Positions 18,286 through 27,002 of a stretch of 64,000 bases of DNA are shown here, piece after piece; the first letter of the stretch is position 1, and each line of letters opens with the position of its first letter. The position numbers and the translations under genes were made by a program. The notes under the pieces are model-generated. The model made no database searches, was not told the DNA's origin, and saw nothing but the letters and a program-made list of their open reading frames with translations. The stretch is taken from positions 1-64,000 of the forward strand of contig CABSNK010000014.1 of NCBI GenBank assembly GCA_902479075.1. The letters run 5' to 3'. This DNA is from an uncultured Collinsella sp. (GTDB lineage Bacteria > Actinomycetota > Coriobacteriia > Coriobacteriales > Coriobacteriaceae).

Positions 18286-18443
18286 CCACGAAAACGGCCT
18301 TTCTACTACGTTTTACCCGTAGGGGCTGACCATACCTGGGTTTTCCGAAAATCGGCAAGACGTTTACCTGCGGTTTTTATTTCGCGAAATTCGGTATGGT
18401 TGAGGGCGATTGGTTAAACGTAGTAGATAGGCGCATTTCGTGG
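18286..18443. repeat. 158-bp element with about 30-bp terminal inverted repeats (copy 1)
   Basis: Left end ccacgaaaacggcctttcta at 18286 and right end at 18443 match as inverted repeats over about 30 bases with a few differences; both end inward with ctactacgttt. The exact centre carries tacctgcggttttt at 18365. A second 158-bp element with the same centre lies at 27857-28014. It sits between tex and the minus-strand operon ending at 18615 and encodes nothing. Confidence 0.75.
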
Positions 18444-18509
18444 CAAACGAATCAAACTTAGGTACAAAATAGCCCTCGCCCCAGAAAAATCGTCGGCAAG
18501 GTAGCAAAA

Positions 18510-18541
18510 TGCCCCGCGAGCAGGAGGTTGCTCGCGGGGCA
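18510..18541 (-). terminator. Hairpin ending the dehydrogenase operon
   Basis: Perfect 13-base arms tgccccgcgagca and tgctcgcggggca with a 6-base loop, 74 bases beyond the stop of the minus-strand dehydrogenase gene. Minus-strand bases after it are moderately T-rich. Confidence 0.7.
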
Positions 18542-18614
18542 AAGAAGAGGGGCTTAATTTGTGGCGGACCGAGGGACTCGGCATGGGGTTTCTGCCGCGG
18601 TCGCTCTTAAGGCA

Positions 18615-19655
18615 TTACAGCTCGACGAGCTGGCCGGTCTCGGCGGCCTCCTTGATAGCGTTGAGAAGCGTGAGCGTCTTGACGTTATCGGCGGGGGTCA
18701 CGACGGGCTCGACCTCGCGGCGGACAACCTTCACAAAGTGCTTGAGCTGCATCTTGTGCGGCAGTGCCGGGTCGACGGCCGGAATCTCCATCTGCAGCGG
18801 CTTGTGCCAGTTGGAGGCGCCGTCGTAGGAGAACTGGTGCAGGCGGGGCAGCGACAGGGCGCCCTTAGTGCCGCCGATAAAGTAGGCGTCGGCGTCGAAG
18901 GGGCGGTACTGCGGGTCCTCGCGAGCGGTTGCCTCCCAGTTCCAGGGGCTGGCGGTGGCGTCGGAGATGGTCATGCTTGCGAGCGCGCCATCGGCAAAAC
19001 GGACGTTGACCACGGCGGAGTCCTCGGTCTCAAAACCGCGGGCGGCGCTGGACTGCATACCCTGGACGGCAACGGGCTCGCCCAGCAGGTAGCGGAGCAG
19101 GTCGACGTCGTGCACCAGGTTGACCAGGATCGGGCCGGCACCCTTCTTGCGGCGCCATTCGACATCGAAGTACTCGTCATTCTTATAGATCATGTAGTGG
19201 AAGCTCGACACGGTGAGCTTGCCCAGCTCGCCGGACTCGATGATCTCCTTGGCCTTGTTGACGAAGGGGTTGTGGCGACGGTGCTGACCCACGAGCACGG
19301 GCACGCCGGCGGTCTCGGCCTCGGCAGCGAAAGCCTGGGCATCCTCCAGGTCGTTGGAGATCGGCTTTTCGACCAGCGGCACGATATTGCGCTTCACAGC
19401 CTCGCGGGCAACGCCCAGGTGCAGGTCGTTGGGCGTGGCGATGATGACGGCCTCGGGCTTAACCTCGTCCATCATCTGGGCGGGATCGGTGAAGAACGGC
19501 ACGCCGGCGGCCTCAGCCGTGGCGCGGGCGCCCTCAAAGGCGTCGGCGATGGCGACGAGCTCGGCCTCGGGCTCCTCGGTGACAAAGCGGATGTGGTTGC
19601 GGCCCATGGCGCCGGCGCCGATAACGGCAATGCGGACGGGGTTGAGCTCAGACAT
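18615..19655 (-). CDS. Gfo/Idh/MocA family oxidoreductase
   Basis: A 346-residue NAD(P)-dependent dehydrogenase. The Rossmann motif VIGAGAMGRNH is at residues about 10-20, the conserved EKPISNDLEDA about 95, and the catalytic GAGPILVNLVHDVDLLRYLLG region (family Asp/His pair) about 170-190. Family members oxidise sugars, inositols or related polyols. It is last in a minus-strand operon with an MFS carrier and an SDR enzyme, which fits uptake and oxidation of a small hydroxylated compound. The 68-base gap to the MFS gene holds a palindromic repeat. Confidence 0.88.
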   Translation of the reverse strand: MSELNPVRIAVIGAGAMGRNHIRFVTEEPEAELVAIADAFEGARATAEAAGVPFFTDPAQMMDEVKPEAVIIATPNDLHLGVAREAVKRNIVPLVEKPISNDLEDAQAFAAEAETAGVPVLVGQHRRHNPFVNKAKEIIESGELGKLTVSSFHYMIYKNDEYFDVEWRRKKGAGPILVNLVHDVDLLRYLLGEPVAVQGMQSSAARGFETEDSAVVNVRFADGALASMTISDATASPWNWEATAREDPQYRPFDADAYFIGGTKGALSLPRLHQFSYDGASNWHKPLQMEIPAVDPALPHKMQLKHFVKVVRREVEPVVTPADNVKTLTLLNAIKEAAETGQLVEL

Positions 19656-19684
19656 TTCGACTCCTTAATACTGGTGACCGTGGA

Positions 19685-19715
19685 ATGCGACAAAGGGACT
19701 GTCCCTTTGTCGCAT
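19685..19715. repeat. Short palindromic repeat (tgcgacaaaggg family)
   Basis: Perfect 14-base arms atgcgacaaaggga and tccctttgtcgcat around ctg, between the MFS stop codon and the dehydrogenase start. It could attenuate the last gene of the operon. Confidence 0.85.
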
Positions 19716-19723
19716 CGGTAAAA

Positions 19724-20980
19724 CTAGGCGGACTTCTTCTTGCTGTCGGAGACCATCATGTAGACGGTGAGCACGACGGCGATGGCGGCGATCACAATGG
19801 CGCCGTAGAAGGACTGCTGGTAGGCGGCGCTGCCGGCCTCGGCGTGATACAGCACGGCGGTGATGGGCTGGCTGATCCAGGTGGAAGCGGCATAACCCAA
19901 AAACATGATGCCGTAGTTGACGCCGATGTTGCTGGTACCAAAGGCGCCACCGGTGAGCGGCGGGTAGATGACGAGCAGGGCGCCAAAGCTAAAGCCGAGC
20001 AGAGCGAGCGCCACAAAGAACATGGCCTGCGTAAAGCTCATCGACATGATGACGAGTGCGACGATGGTGACGACAAGGCTGATGAGCAGCGACTTATAGG
20101 CGCCGAGCTTGTCGATGATCTGGCCAAAGGACAGGCGGCCGACCAGGTTGGCGCAGGTGTTGACGGAGACCACCACGCCGCCGAGGGCGACGGCCGCGGC
20201 GCTCGTGGGGTCGGCGAAGAGCTGGACGGCGGCGATGGAGGCAACCTTGCCCACGAGCAGGGTGCCAGCGGTAGCGGCAAAGGCAAAGGTGACGATGAGG
20301 ACCCAGAAGCGCGGGGTCTTGACCATCTCGCCCGGGGTGAGGTCGCCGAAGGTGCCGGCGTGCGCGCCGCCCTTGGGTGCCTCGAAGCCCTCGGGCAGCC
20401 AACCGGCCTCGGGGGCCTTCAGGAACAGGGCGGAGGCGGCGATCGTCACAAAGAAAATGACACCGAGTGTCTTGAGGGCGCCAAAGATGCCCAGGCTCGG
20501 GATGAGCAGCGAGGCGAGCACCGGGGACAGCACGGCAGGACCGGCGGTCGAAGCGGCGAGCGTAATACCGGAGGCGAGGCCCTTCTTGTCAATGAACCAC
20601 TTTTGGCCGGTGGTGAGCGCGGGGTTGTAGCCCAGGCCGTTGCCGATGGCGGCGACGAGCGAGAACCACAGGTAGAACTGCCACGGCTCGGTGACGGTGC
20701 CGGACATGAACCAGCCCAGGCCGTAGCACACGGCGGCGGCGATCACGACGTTGCGCGGGCCGATCTTATCGGAGATGCGGCCGGCGAAGATGCCCGTTAC
20801 GGCCATGATGGTCTGAAAGACGGGGAAAGCCCAGGTAAGGGCACTCGACCACTCGGGGTAGACGGCGAGCAGATTCTTGCTCACGACGGAATACAGCGCG
20901 ATGGAGCTAATGAAGAACATGGTGACGCACGCGGCGGAAAGCACGACGGCGCGACCCTTGTTGGAGTTGGTGGAAGCCAT
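19724..20980 (-). CDS. MFS transporter, oxalate/formate-antiporter-like
   Basis: A 418-residue carrier with 12 predicted helices. GRISDKIGPRNV is the MFS loop 2-3 signature, YNPALTTGQKWFIDKKGLASG is typical of the OxlT-like (OFA) group, and the repeat of the loop motif appears as GRLSFGQIIDKLGAYK. Its operon partners are an SDR and a Gfo/Idh/MocA dehydrogenase, so it probably carries their substrate, perhaps an organic acid or polyol. Ribosome site agaaaga. Confidence 0.85.
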   Translation of the reverse strand: MASTNSNKGRAVVLSAACVTMFFISSIALYSVVSKNLLAVYPEWSSALTWAFPVFQTIMAVTGIFAGRISDKIGPRNVVIAAAVCYGLGWFMSGTVTEPWQFYLWFSLVAAIGNGLGYNPALTTGQKWFIDKKGLASGITLAASTAGPAVLSPVLASLLIPSLGIFGALKTLGVIFFVTIAASALFLKAPEAGWLPEGFEAPKGGAHAGTFGDLTPGEMVKTPRFWVLIVTFAFAATAGTLLVGKVASIAAVQLFADPTSAAAVALGGVVVSVNTCANLVGRLSFGQIIDKLGAYKSLLISLVVTIVALVIMSMSFTQAMFFVALALLGFSFGALLVIYPPLTGGAFGTSNIGVNYGIMFLGYAASTWISQPITAVLYHAEAGSAAYQQSFYGAIVIAAIAVVLTVYMMVSDSKKKSA

Positions 20981-21046
20981 TGGACTCTTTCTAATCGATA
21001 CGGGGGAGGAGCGGGCGTGTCCGCGGGGCCTCCCTGTCAGGTTGGT

Positions 21047-21928
21047 TTACTGGTCGGTTGGCTTGGCGACGCCGGACTCATCGGACCAAAGCTCGACACC
21101 CTTGTTCTTGAGGTAGTTGTCGGCATAGGCGCGACGGCCGCCGGGCTTGGCGGTGAGGTCGCCCATCATGTTGGAGAAGCCGCCGTCGACCTTGATGGCG
21201 TCGCCGGTGGTAAAGTCCGAGCGCTTGGACGCCAGGAACATGACGGCGTTGGCGATATCGCTGACCTCGCCGATGCGGCGCGTGGCGATCAGGCGGCTGC
21301 GGCTCTTTTCGACCTCGGGGTCGGCGTAGAAGTTGGCCGACATCGGGGTCTTAACGAAGCAAGGCTCGACGCAGTTGGAGCGGACGCCGTAGGGGCCCCA
21401 CTCGGCGGCGAGCATCTTGGACATCATGTTGACGCCGGCCTTGGTGGAGCTGTACACGCCCGAGAACGTCTCGGGGGAGTGGCTGGCGACGGTCGAGATG
21501 TGCACCAGGCGGCCCTGGCCGGCCTTAATCATCTCGCGACCAAAGCGCTGCGAGGTGATGAAGTAGCCGGTGAGGTTGACGTTGATGACCTCGTTCCAGT
21601 CGGAGAGCGGCAGGTCTTCCATAGCTGCGAAACGCAGGATGCCGGCGGTGTTGACGAGAACGTCGACGCGGCCGAAGTCGGCGATGGTGGCGTCGACGGC
21701 GGCCTGAACCTCGGCCTCGTCGGTGGCGTTCATCTTGTAGCCCTCGGCGTGGATGCCAAACTCGGCGGCGAGGTCGGCGGCTGCGGCTTTGACCTTTTCC
21801 TCGTCCAGATCGAGCAGGACGACGTTGGCGCCATTGCGGGCGAACTCGCGGCAAATCTCGACGCCCATACCGCCGAGCGCGCCAGTCACGGCGCAGACAT
21901 CGCCCTCGAGCTTAAGCCAATTGCTCAT
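21047..21928 (-). CDS. SDR family NAD(P)-dependent oxidoreductase
   Basis: A 293-residue short-chain dehydrogenase: cofactor motif VTGALGGMGVEI (TGxxxGxG), NTAG in VLVNTAGILRF, catalytic Ser in HISTVASHS and YSSTKAGV (YxxxK), then the FVKTPMS loop. The C-terminus extends about 25 residues past the core with a basic, Gly-rich segment. First gene of the minus-strand operon with MFS and Gfo/Idh/MocA genes, and divergent from a LysR regulator that probably controls it. Substrate unknown. Confidence 0.9.
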   Translation of the reverse strand: MSNWLKLEGDVCAVTGALGGMGVEICREFARNGANVVLLDLDEEKVKAAAADLAAEFGIHAEGYKMNATDEAEVQAAVDATIADFGRVDVLVNTAGILRFAAMEDLPLSDWNEVINVNLTGYFITSQRFGREMIKAGQGRLVHISTVASHSPETFSGVYSSTKAGVNMMSKMLAAEWGPYGVRSNCVEPCFVKTPMSANFYADPEVEKSRSRLIATRRIGEVSDIANAVMFLASKRSDFTTGDAIKVDGGFSNMMGDLTAKPGGRRAYADNYLKNKGVELWSDESGVAKPTDQ

Positions 21929-22048
21929 AGGAACTTCCCTTCTTGTGCCTCCCGATGGGTCGCTCCCATTAACCGACCCACGTGGTTTTCGCTGGTTATC
22001 GTATGCTTTGCATTTGTGCAGGTGAATTGCATATTTGTTAGAATGGCG

Positions 22049-22063
22049 TTAACCAATGGTTTA
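22049..22063. promoter_or_regulatory. Palindrome in the SDR/LysR divergent promoter region
   Basis: aaccaatggtt, with partly matching flanks, lies in the 233-base gap between the divergent SDR operon and LysR genes, the usual site for a LysR operator. It does not fit the strict T-N11-A rule, so the assignment is tentative. Confidence 0.3.
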
Positions 22064-22161
22064 TAGCTCGCAAGACGATGTGTCCTTAATTGAGTGTGTG
22101 ACCTGCCAAAACGATCCCCTTTGGCAGTTCGTTGCCATACGTCTGGAAACAGGAGATTGAC

Positions 22162-23040
22162 GTGTACGATCGACGACTTGAGGCCATATCGGCCGCCGCG
22201 GAGCTGGGAAGCTTCTCTCGGGCGGCGGCAGAATTGCGCGTTTCGACCCCGGCGCTCGTCAAGCAGGTGTCGGGTTTCGAGGCCGAGTTCGGCATCACGT
22301 TGTTCGAGCGCTCGCACTCGGGCGTCAAGGTGACGCCGGCCGGCGCACTGCTGGTGGACGACGCGCGCTCGATCATGCGGCAGTCCGAGGACGCGCTGCG
22401 CCGTGCCCGACGCGCGGCGGGCGATGGTGGTGCCGTGCGCCTGGGCGTGTCAATGATGTGCCCAGGACGCCAGACGCTGTCGATGTGGTCGGGCATCCAC
22501 GATCTGGAACCGTCGCTACGATTTGAGATCGTGCCGGTAAGTGACCTCTACGACGAGCGCGAGACCGTCATGCGCAGCTTGGGCCGCGAGGTCGATGTGG
22601 TGCAGTCGAGTTTTTCTACCCCACGCTGGGGCGACGCTTGCCAAAAGCTCCACATCGTTAACGTACCGTTTTATATCGACCTGCCGCGCGCGAGCCCGCT
22701 GGCGCGCAAGAATCGCATTACGGTTGCCGACCTAGAGGGCATGCGCCTGCGCGTGCTCCGTCACGGCAACGATGCGATGGACAGCCTACGCATCGACCTT
22801 TTGGCCGACGGCGGCGTGGACGTGATCGATGTGGATAGCTTTGACTTTGCGCTCTTTAACGAGGCGGAGGAAAAGGGCGATGCGGTACTCACCTGTGGCG
22901 CATGGTCAGGGGTGCACCCGGCCTTTGTGGGCGTGCCGTTCCTGTGCGGGCGAGAGGTGCCGGTCTTTTTGCACTATCCGCTCGAGCCCACCCTCCAAGT
23001 CCAAAAATTCGTCAACGCCATGGCCCAACTTCTCAAATAG
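22162..23040 (+). CDS. LysR family transcriptional regulator
   Basis: A 292-residue regulator: N-terminal winged helix-turn-helix (RLEAISAAAELGSFSRAAAELRVSTPALVKQVSGFEAEFG split across residues 4-42) followed by a periplasmic-binding-like effector domain. GTG 22162 follows aggag; a TTG at 22132 is less likely. It is divergent from the SDR-MFS-dehydrogenase operon and probably regulates it. The residues after the helix-turn-helix are more divergent than usual, so the inducer class cannot be guessed. Confidence 0.88.
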   Translation: MYDRRLEAISAAAELGSFSRAAAELRVSTPALVKQVSGFEAEFGITLFERSHSGVKVTPAGALLVDDARSIMRQSEDALRRARRAAGDGGAVRLGVSMMCPGRQTLSMWSGIHDLEPSLRFEIVPVSDLYDERETVMRSLGREVDVVQSSFSTPRWGDACQKLHIVNVPFYIDLPRASPLARKNRITVADLEGMRLRVLRHGNDAMDSLRIDLLADGGVDVIDVDSFDFALFNEAEEKGDAVLTCGAWSGVHPAFVGVPFLCGREVPVFLHYPLEPTLQVQKFVNAMAQLLK

Positions 23041-23077
23041 CTCATTTGGGACGGGGCTTTTTGACTCCTTACAAAAT

Positions 23078-23105
23078 GAGGCCCTGGCCAAACGGCCAGG
23101 GCCTC
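23078..23105. terminator. Hairpin after the lysR-type gene
   Basis: Perfect 12-base arms gaggccctggcc and ggccagggcctc, 38 bases after the stop codon, followed by accacttctttt. Confidence 0.7.
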
Positions 23106-23145
23106 ACCACTTCTTTTCAGGCTGCGAGAAAAGACTGTGTGCGTA

Positions 23146-23249
23146 GGACCTCCCCGAGGGAGACGGGGTGTTTGCTCCGCGCGCAGTTTCGCAGCGAAGC
23201 GAGAATGTTTGAGCACGGAGTAAACACCCCGTCTCCCTCGGGGAGGTCC
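23146..23249. repeat. 34-base-arm inverted repeat between convergent genes
   Basis: Arms at 23146-23179 (ggacctccccgagggagacg...) and 23216-23249 are complementary over 34 bases with a single G/A difference. It lies between the lysR-type stop (23040) and the ABC exporter stop (23276) and may act as a strong two-way terminator. Confidence 0.85.
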
Positions 23250-23275
23250 GTTGGGAGCGTAGGGGCTGTTTTGAG

Positions 23276-25195
23276 CTACTCCAGCTCAAACGCTCCGGTA
23301 TAGAGCTGGTAGTAATACCCGCGCTTGGCGATAAGCTCGTCGTGGTTGCCGCGCTCGATGATGCGGCCGTGGTCCAGGCAGATAATCGCGTCGGAGTTGC
23401 GCACGGTGGAGAGACGGTGCGCGATGACAAACGTCGTGCGGCCCTCCATGAGCTTATCCATGCCGGCCTGCACGATGGCCTCGGTGCGGGTGTCGATGGA
23501 GCTCGTGGCCTCGTCCAGAATCATTGCCGGCGGATCGGCGACGGCGGCGCGTGCGATCGAAATCAGCTGGCGCTGGCCCTGCGACAGCTGCGCGCCGTTG
23601 CCGGTGAGCATGGTGTCGTAGCCGTCGGGCAGGCGGGTGATAAAGTCGTCCGCGCCCGCGAGCTTGGCCGCCGCGATGCACTCCTCGTCGGTGGCGTCCA
23701 AGTTGCCGTAGCGGATGTTGTCCATCACGGTGCCGGTGAACAGGTTCACGTCCTGCAGCACCACGCCCAGCGAGCGGCGCAGATCGGCCTTGCGGATCTT
23801 GTTGACGTTGATGCCGTCGTAGCGAATTTTGCCGTCGGCGATGTCATAGAAGCGGTTGATGAGGTTGGTGATGGTCGTCTTGCCGGCACCGGTGGCGCCG
23901 ACAAACGCGACCTTCTGGCCCGGCTTGGCAAACACGGACACGCCGTGCAACACCTCGTGGTCGGGCGTGTAGCCAAAGTCGACGTTGTCCATGACCAGGT
24001 CGCCGCGCAGCGGTACGTACTCGATCTCGCCGGTTGCACGGTGCGGGTGTTTCCACGCCCACATGCCGGTGTGGTGGTCGGCCTCCTCGAGCTGCCAGGT
24101 ATCGGGGTTCACCTGCGCGTTGACGAGCGTCACGTAGCCTTCGTCGGTCTCGGGCTTCTCGTCGATGAGCTCAAAGATGCGGTCGGCGCCGGCGAGGCCC
24201 ATGACCACGGCGTTGATCTGCTGCGAGATCTGGCCGATCTGTCCGCAGAACTGCTTGGTCATGTTGAGGAACGGCACCACGACGGCGATGGACAGCGCCA
24301 TACCCGAGATGCTCAGGTTGGGCACGCCCAGCGCCAGGAAAATGCCGCCGGCAAGGGCCACCAGCACGTAGAGCAGATTGCCCAGGTTCATAAGGATGGG
24401 CATGAGGATGTTGGCGTACATGTTGGCCTTCTGCGATACCTCGAAGAGCTTTTCGTTGCGCTCGTCAAAATCGGCCTCGGCGGCAGACTCGTGGCAGAAT
24501 GCCTTGACGACCTTCTGGCCGTTCATGACTTCCTCGATATGACCCTCGACCACGCCGAGCTCGGTCTGCTGCGCAATGAAGAAGCGCGCGGAGTTGGAGC
24601 CGAGCAGCTTGGTCATAAAGGTCATAAAGGCGACGCCTGCCACAATGACCAGGCACATCCAAACGCTGTAGTACAGCATGATAAAGAACACCGTGACGAT
24701 GACGATGGTCGTCATGAGCAGGTTGGGCAGCGACTGGCTGATCATCTGGCGCAGCGTGTCGATGTCGTTGGTGTAGTGGCTCATGATGTCGCCGCGCTGG
24801 TGCGTGTCGAAGTAGCGAATCGGCAGGTCCTGCATGCGGTTGAACATCTTCTCGCGCAGCTTCTCGAGCGAGCCCTGCGTGACGATGGCCATGGCGCGGT
24901 TCCAGAAGAGCGAGGACAGGATGCCGACGCCGTAGATGCAGGCGAGGGTGGTCACGAGCTGTGCGATCTTGGGCTGTGCGGCTTCCCAATCGCCCGACTG
25001 CCACGATTCGCTAATAATCTGCAGAGCGCTCTGAAGGAAGGTCGCACCGATGGAGTTGATGATGGCGCAGAGCACCACGCCGACAACGACGAGGGGCAAA
25101 AGCACGGGGTAGAAGCCAAAGAGCGTCTTGATGAGGCGCGACATGGTGCCGCCCTTGCGGTTGAGTGCGCGCTCGGCGGTCGTTGCCTTACTCAT
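23276..25195 (-). CDS. ABC exporter half-transporter (permease-ATPase fusion), second subunit
   Basis: A 639-residue type I exporter subunit: six-helix membrane domain (residues about 25-330), then ATPase with Walker A VGATGAGKTTITN, Q loop VLQDVNLF, signature LSQGQRQLISIARA, Walker B PAMILDEATSSID and the H loop HRLS. An insertion around residues 380-420 (residues EEADHHTGMWAWKHPHR) precedes the ATPase. ATG 25195 overlaps the upstream ABC gene by 8 bases (ATGAGTAA), so the two are translationally coupled and probably form a heterodimer. The MarR regulator heads the operon. Likely a drug or lipid exporter. Confidence 0.92.
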   Translation of the reverse strand: MSKATTAERALNRKGGTMSRLIKTLFGFYPVLLPLVVVGVVLCAIINSIGATFLQSALQIISESWQSGDWEAAQPKIAQLVTTLACIYGVGILSSLFWNRAMAIVTQGSLEKLREKMFNRMQDLPIRYFDTHQRGDIMSHYTNDIDTLRQMISQSLPNLLMTTIVIVTVFFIMLYYSVWMCLVIVAGVAFMTFMTKLLGSNSARFFIAQQTELGVVEGHIEEVMNGQKVVKAFCHESAAEADFDERNEKLFEVSQKANMYANILMPILMNLGNLLYVLVALAGGIFLALGVPNLSISGMALSIAVVVPFLNMTKQFCGQIGQISQQINAVVMGLAGADRIFELIDEKPETDEGYVTLVNAQVNPDTWQLEEADHHTGMWAWKHPHRATGEIEYVPLRGDLVMDNVDFGYTPDHEVLHGVSVFAKPGQKVAFVGATGAGKTTITNLINRFYDIADGKIRYDGINVNKIRKADLRRSLGVVLQDVNLFTGTVMDNIRYGNLDATDEECIAAAKLAGADDFITRLPDGYDTMLTGNGAQLSQGQRQLISIARAAVADPPAMILDEATSSIDTRTEAIVQAGMDKLMEGRTTFVIAHRLSTVRNSDAIICLDHGRIIERGNHDELIAKRGYYYQLYTGAFELE

Positions 25196-27002
25196 GTGCC
25201 TCGCCTCCTTCCTGGGTCTGGGCTTGCGTTGCGGATGCCTCGGTGTCGGCCTCGACGGCCCCTTCGCCCTCGGCAGACATCTTGTTTTGCGAGGTAAAGG
25301 TCTCGCGGTAGATCTCGCTTGTCTTGAGCAGCTCGTCATGGTTGCCGATTTGCGCGATGCGGCCACCCTCCATGACGATGATGCGGTCTGCGTCCTGCAC
25401 GGAGCTGATGCGCTGGGCGATGATGAGCTTGGTCGTGTTGGGCAGATAGCTTGCCAATCCTGCGCGGATCTTGGCGTCGGTCTTGGTGTCGACGGCGCTG
25501 GTGGAGTCGTCCAGGATCAAGATCTTGGGGCGACGCAGCAGGGCACGCGCAATGCACAGGCGCTGCTTCTGACCGCCGGAAACATTGGAGCCGCCCTGCT
25601 CGATCCAGGTGTCATAACCCTTGGGGAAGCCATCGACAAACTCATCGGCGCAGGCCAGATGTGCCGCCTCGCGGACTTCCTCGTCGGTGGCGTTCGGGTC
25701 GCCCCAGCGCAGGTTTTCGGCAATGGTGCCGCTAAACAGTACGTTTTTCTGCAGCACCATGGCCACCTGGTGGCGCAGGGCGTCCAAGTCGTAGTCGCGC
25801 ACGTCCATGCCGCCCACGCGCACGGTGCCCTCGGTGGCGTCGTACAGGCGGGCGATGAGGTTAACGAGCGTGGACTTGGCCGAGCCGGTACCGCCGATGA
25901 TGCCGATGGTTTCGCCGCTCTTAATGTGCAGGTCGATATCGTCGAGCGCCTGGCGCTTTGCATGCGCGGAATACTTAAAGCTCACGTGGTCAAAGTCGAT
26001 GGAACCGTCGGTAACCTCGAGCACGGGCTCGGCGGGATCGGCGATCGTGGGCTCGGCGGCCAGCACCTCGGTAATGCGGTGCGCCGATTCGTCGGCCATG
26101 GTCACCATGACAAAGATCATCGACAGCTGCATCAGGCTCATGAGGATCGCGAAGCCATAGGTAAAGATCGAGGAGAGCTGGCCCACGTCGAACAGCGTGC
26201 CCTGGCTCGTGATGATGAGCTTGGATCCCAGGTAGATGATGACGACAAATGCGCCGTTGACGCAGATGTTCATCATGGGGTTGTTAAAGGCGAGCAGCTT
26301 CTCGGCGCGGGTGAAGTCCATCTGGACGTCGCGCGCGGCGGTGGCGAACTTCTCCTTCTCAAAGTCTTCGCGCACATAGCTCTTGACCACGCGCATGCCG
26401 GTGACGTTTTCCTCGACGGACTCGTTAAGGGCGTCGTACTTGTGGAACACGCGCGAGAAGATGGGGCGTACCTTAAAGATGATAAAGAACAGTCCAAAGC
26501 CCAGCAGCGGAATGATGACCAGGTAGACCATGGCGACGCTGCCGCCCATGATAAATGCCATGGTAAAAGCGAAGATCAAGACCAGCGGCGCGCGCACGGC
26601 GATACGGATGATCATCATAAAGGCCTGCTGAACGTTGTTGATGTCAGTGGTCAGACGCGTGACGAGCGAGGAGCTCGAGAACTCATCGATGTTGGCAAAG
26701 CTGAACGTCTGGATCTTGTAGAACAGGTCGTGACGCAGGTTCTTGGCGAAGCCGCAGCTCGCATGGCTGCAGGTGACGCCGGCAGCGGCACCAAAAGCAA
26801 GCGACGTCAGTGCGATGAGCACCAAAAAGCCTGCGGTGGGAAGCATCTCGGCTACGGTGGCACCGTCTTTGATGGCGTCGATCAGGTTGGCGGTGATAAA
26901 TGGAATCAGCACCTCGCAGAGCACCTCGCCAAGCACGAGCAATGGCGTGGCAACAGCGACTTTCATATAGTCGCGGATGCTGCCCATGAGGGTTTTAATC
27001 AT
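25188..27002 (-). CDS. ABC exporter half-transporter (permease-ATPase fusion), first subunit
   Basis: A 604-residue type I exporter subunit: membrane domain at residues about 15-310, then ATPase with Walker A GGTGSAKSTLVN (the GxGxAKS variant has Ala at the Gly before Lys), Q loop VLQKNVLF, signature VSGGQKQRLCIARA and Walker B KILILDDSTSAVD. The Walker B end is Asp where the catalytic Glu normally lies, as in the degenerate site of many heterodimeric exporters, whereas the partner has Glu. It overlaps marR upstream by 8 bases and its partner downstream by 8 bases. Confidence 0.92.
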   Translation of the reverse strand: MIKTLMGSIRDYMKVAVATPLLVLGEVLCEVLIPFITANLIDAIKDGATVAEMLPTAGFLVLIALTSLAFGAAAGVTCSHASCGFAKNLRHDLFYKIQTFSFANIDEFSSSSLVTRLTTDINNVQQAFMMIIRIAVRAPLVLIFAFTMAFIMGGSVAMVYLVIIPLLGFGLFFIIFKVRPIFSRVFHKYDALNESVEENVTGMRVVKSYVREDFEKEKFATAARDVQMDFTRAEKLLAFNNPMMNICVNGAFVVIIYLGSKLIITSQGTLFDVGQLSSIFTYGFAILMSLMQLSMIFVMVTMADESAHRITEVLAAEPTIADPAEPVLEVTDGSIDFDHVSFKYSAHAKRQALDDIDLHIKSGETIGIIGGTGSAKSTLVNLIARLYDATEGTVRVGGMDVRDYDLDALRHQVAMVLQKNVLFSGTIAENLRWGDPNATDEEVREAAHLACADEFVDGFPKGYDTWIEQGGSNVSGGQKQRLCIARALLRRPKILILDDSTSAVDTKTDAKIRAGLASYLPNTTKLIIAQRISSVQDADRIIVMEGGRIAQIGNHDELLKTSEIYRETFTSQNKMSAEGEGAVEADTEASATQAQTQEGGEAHE

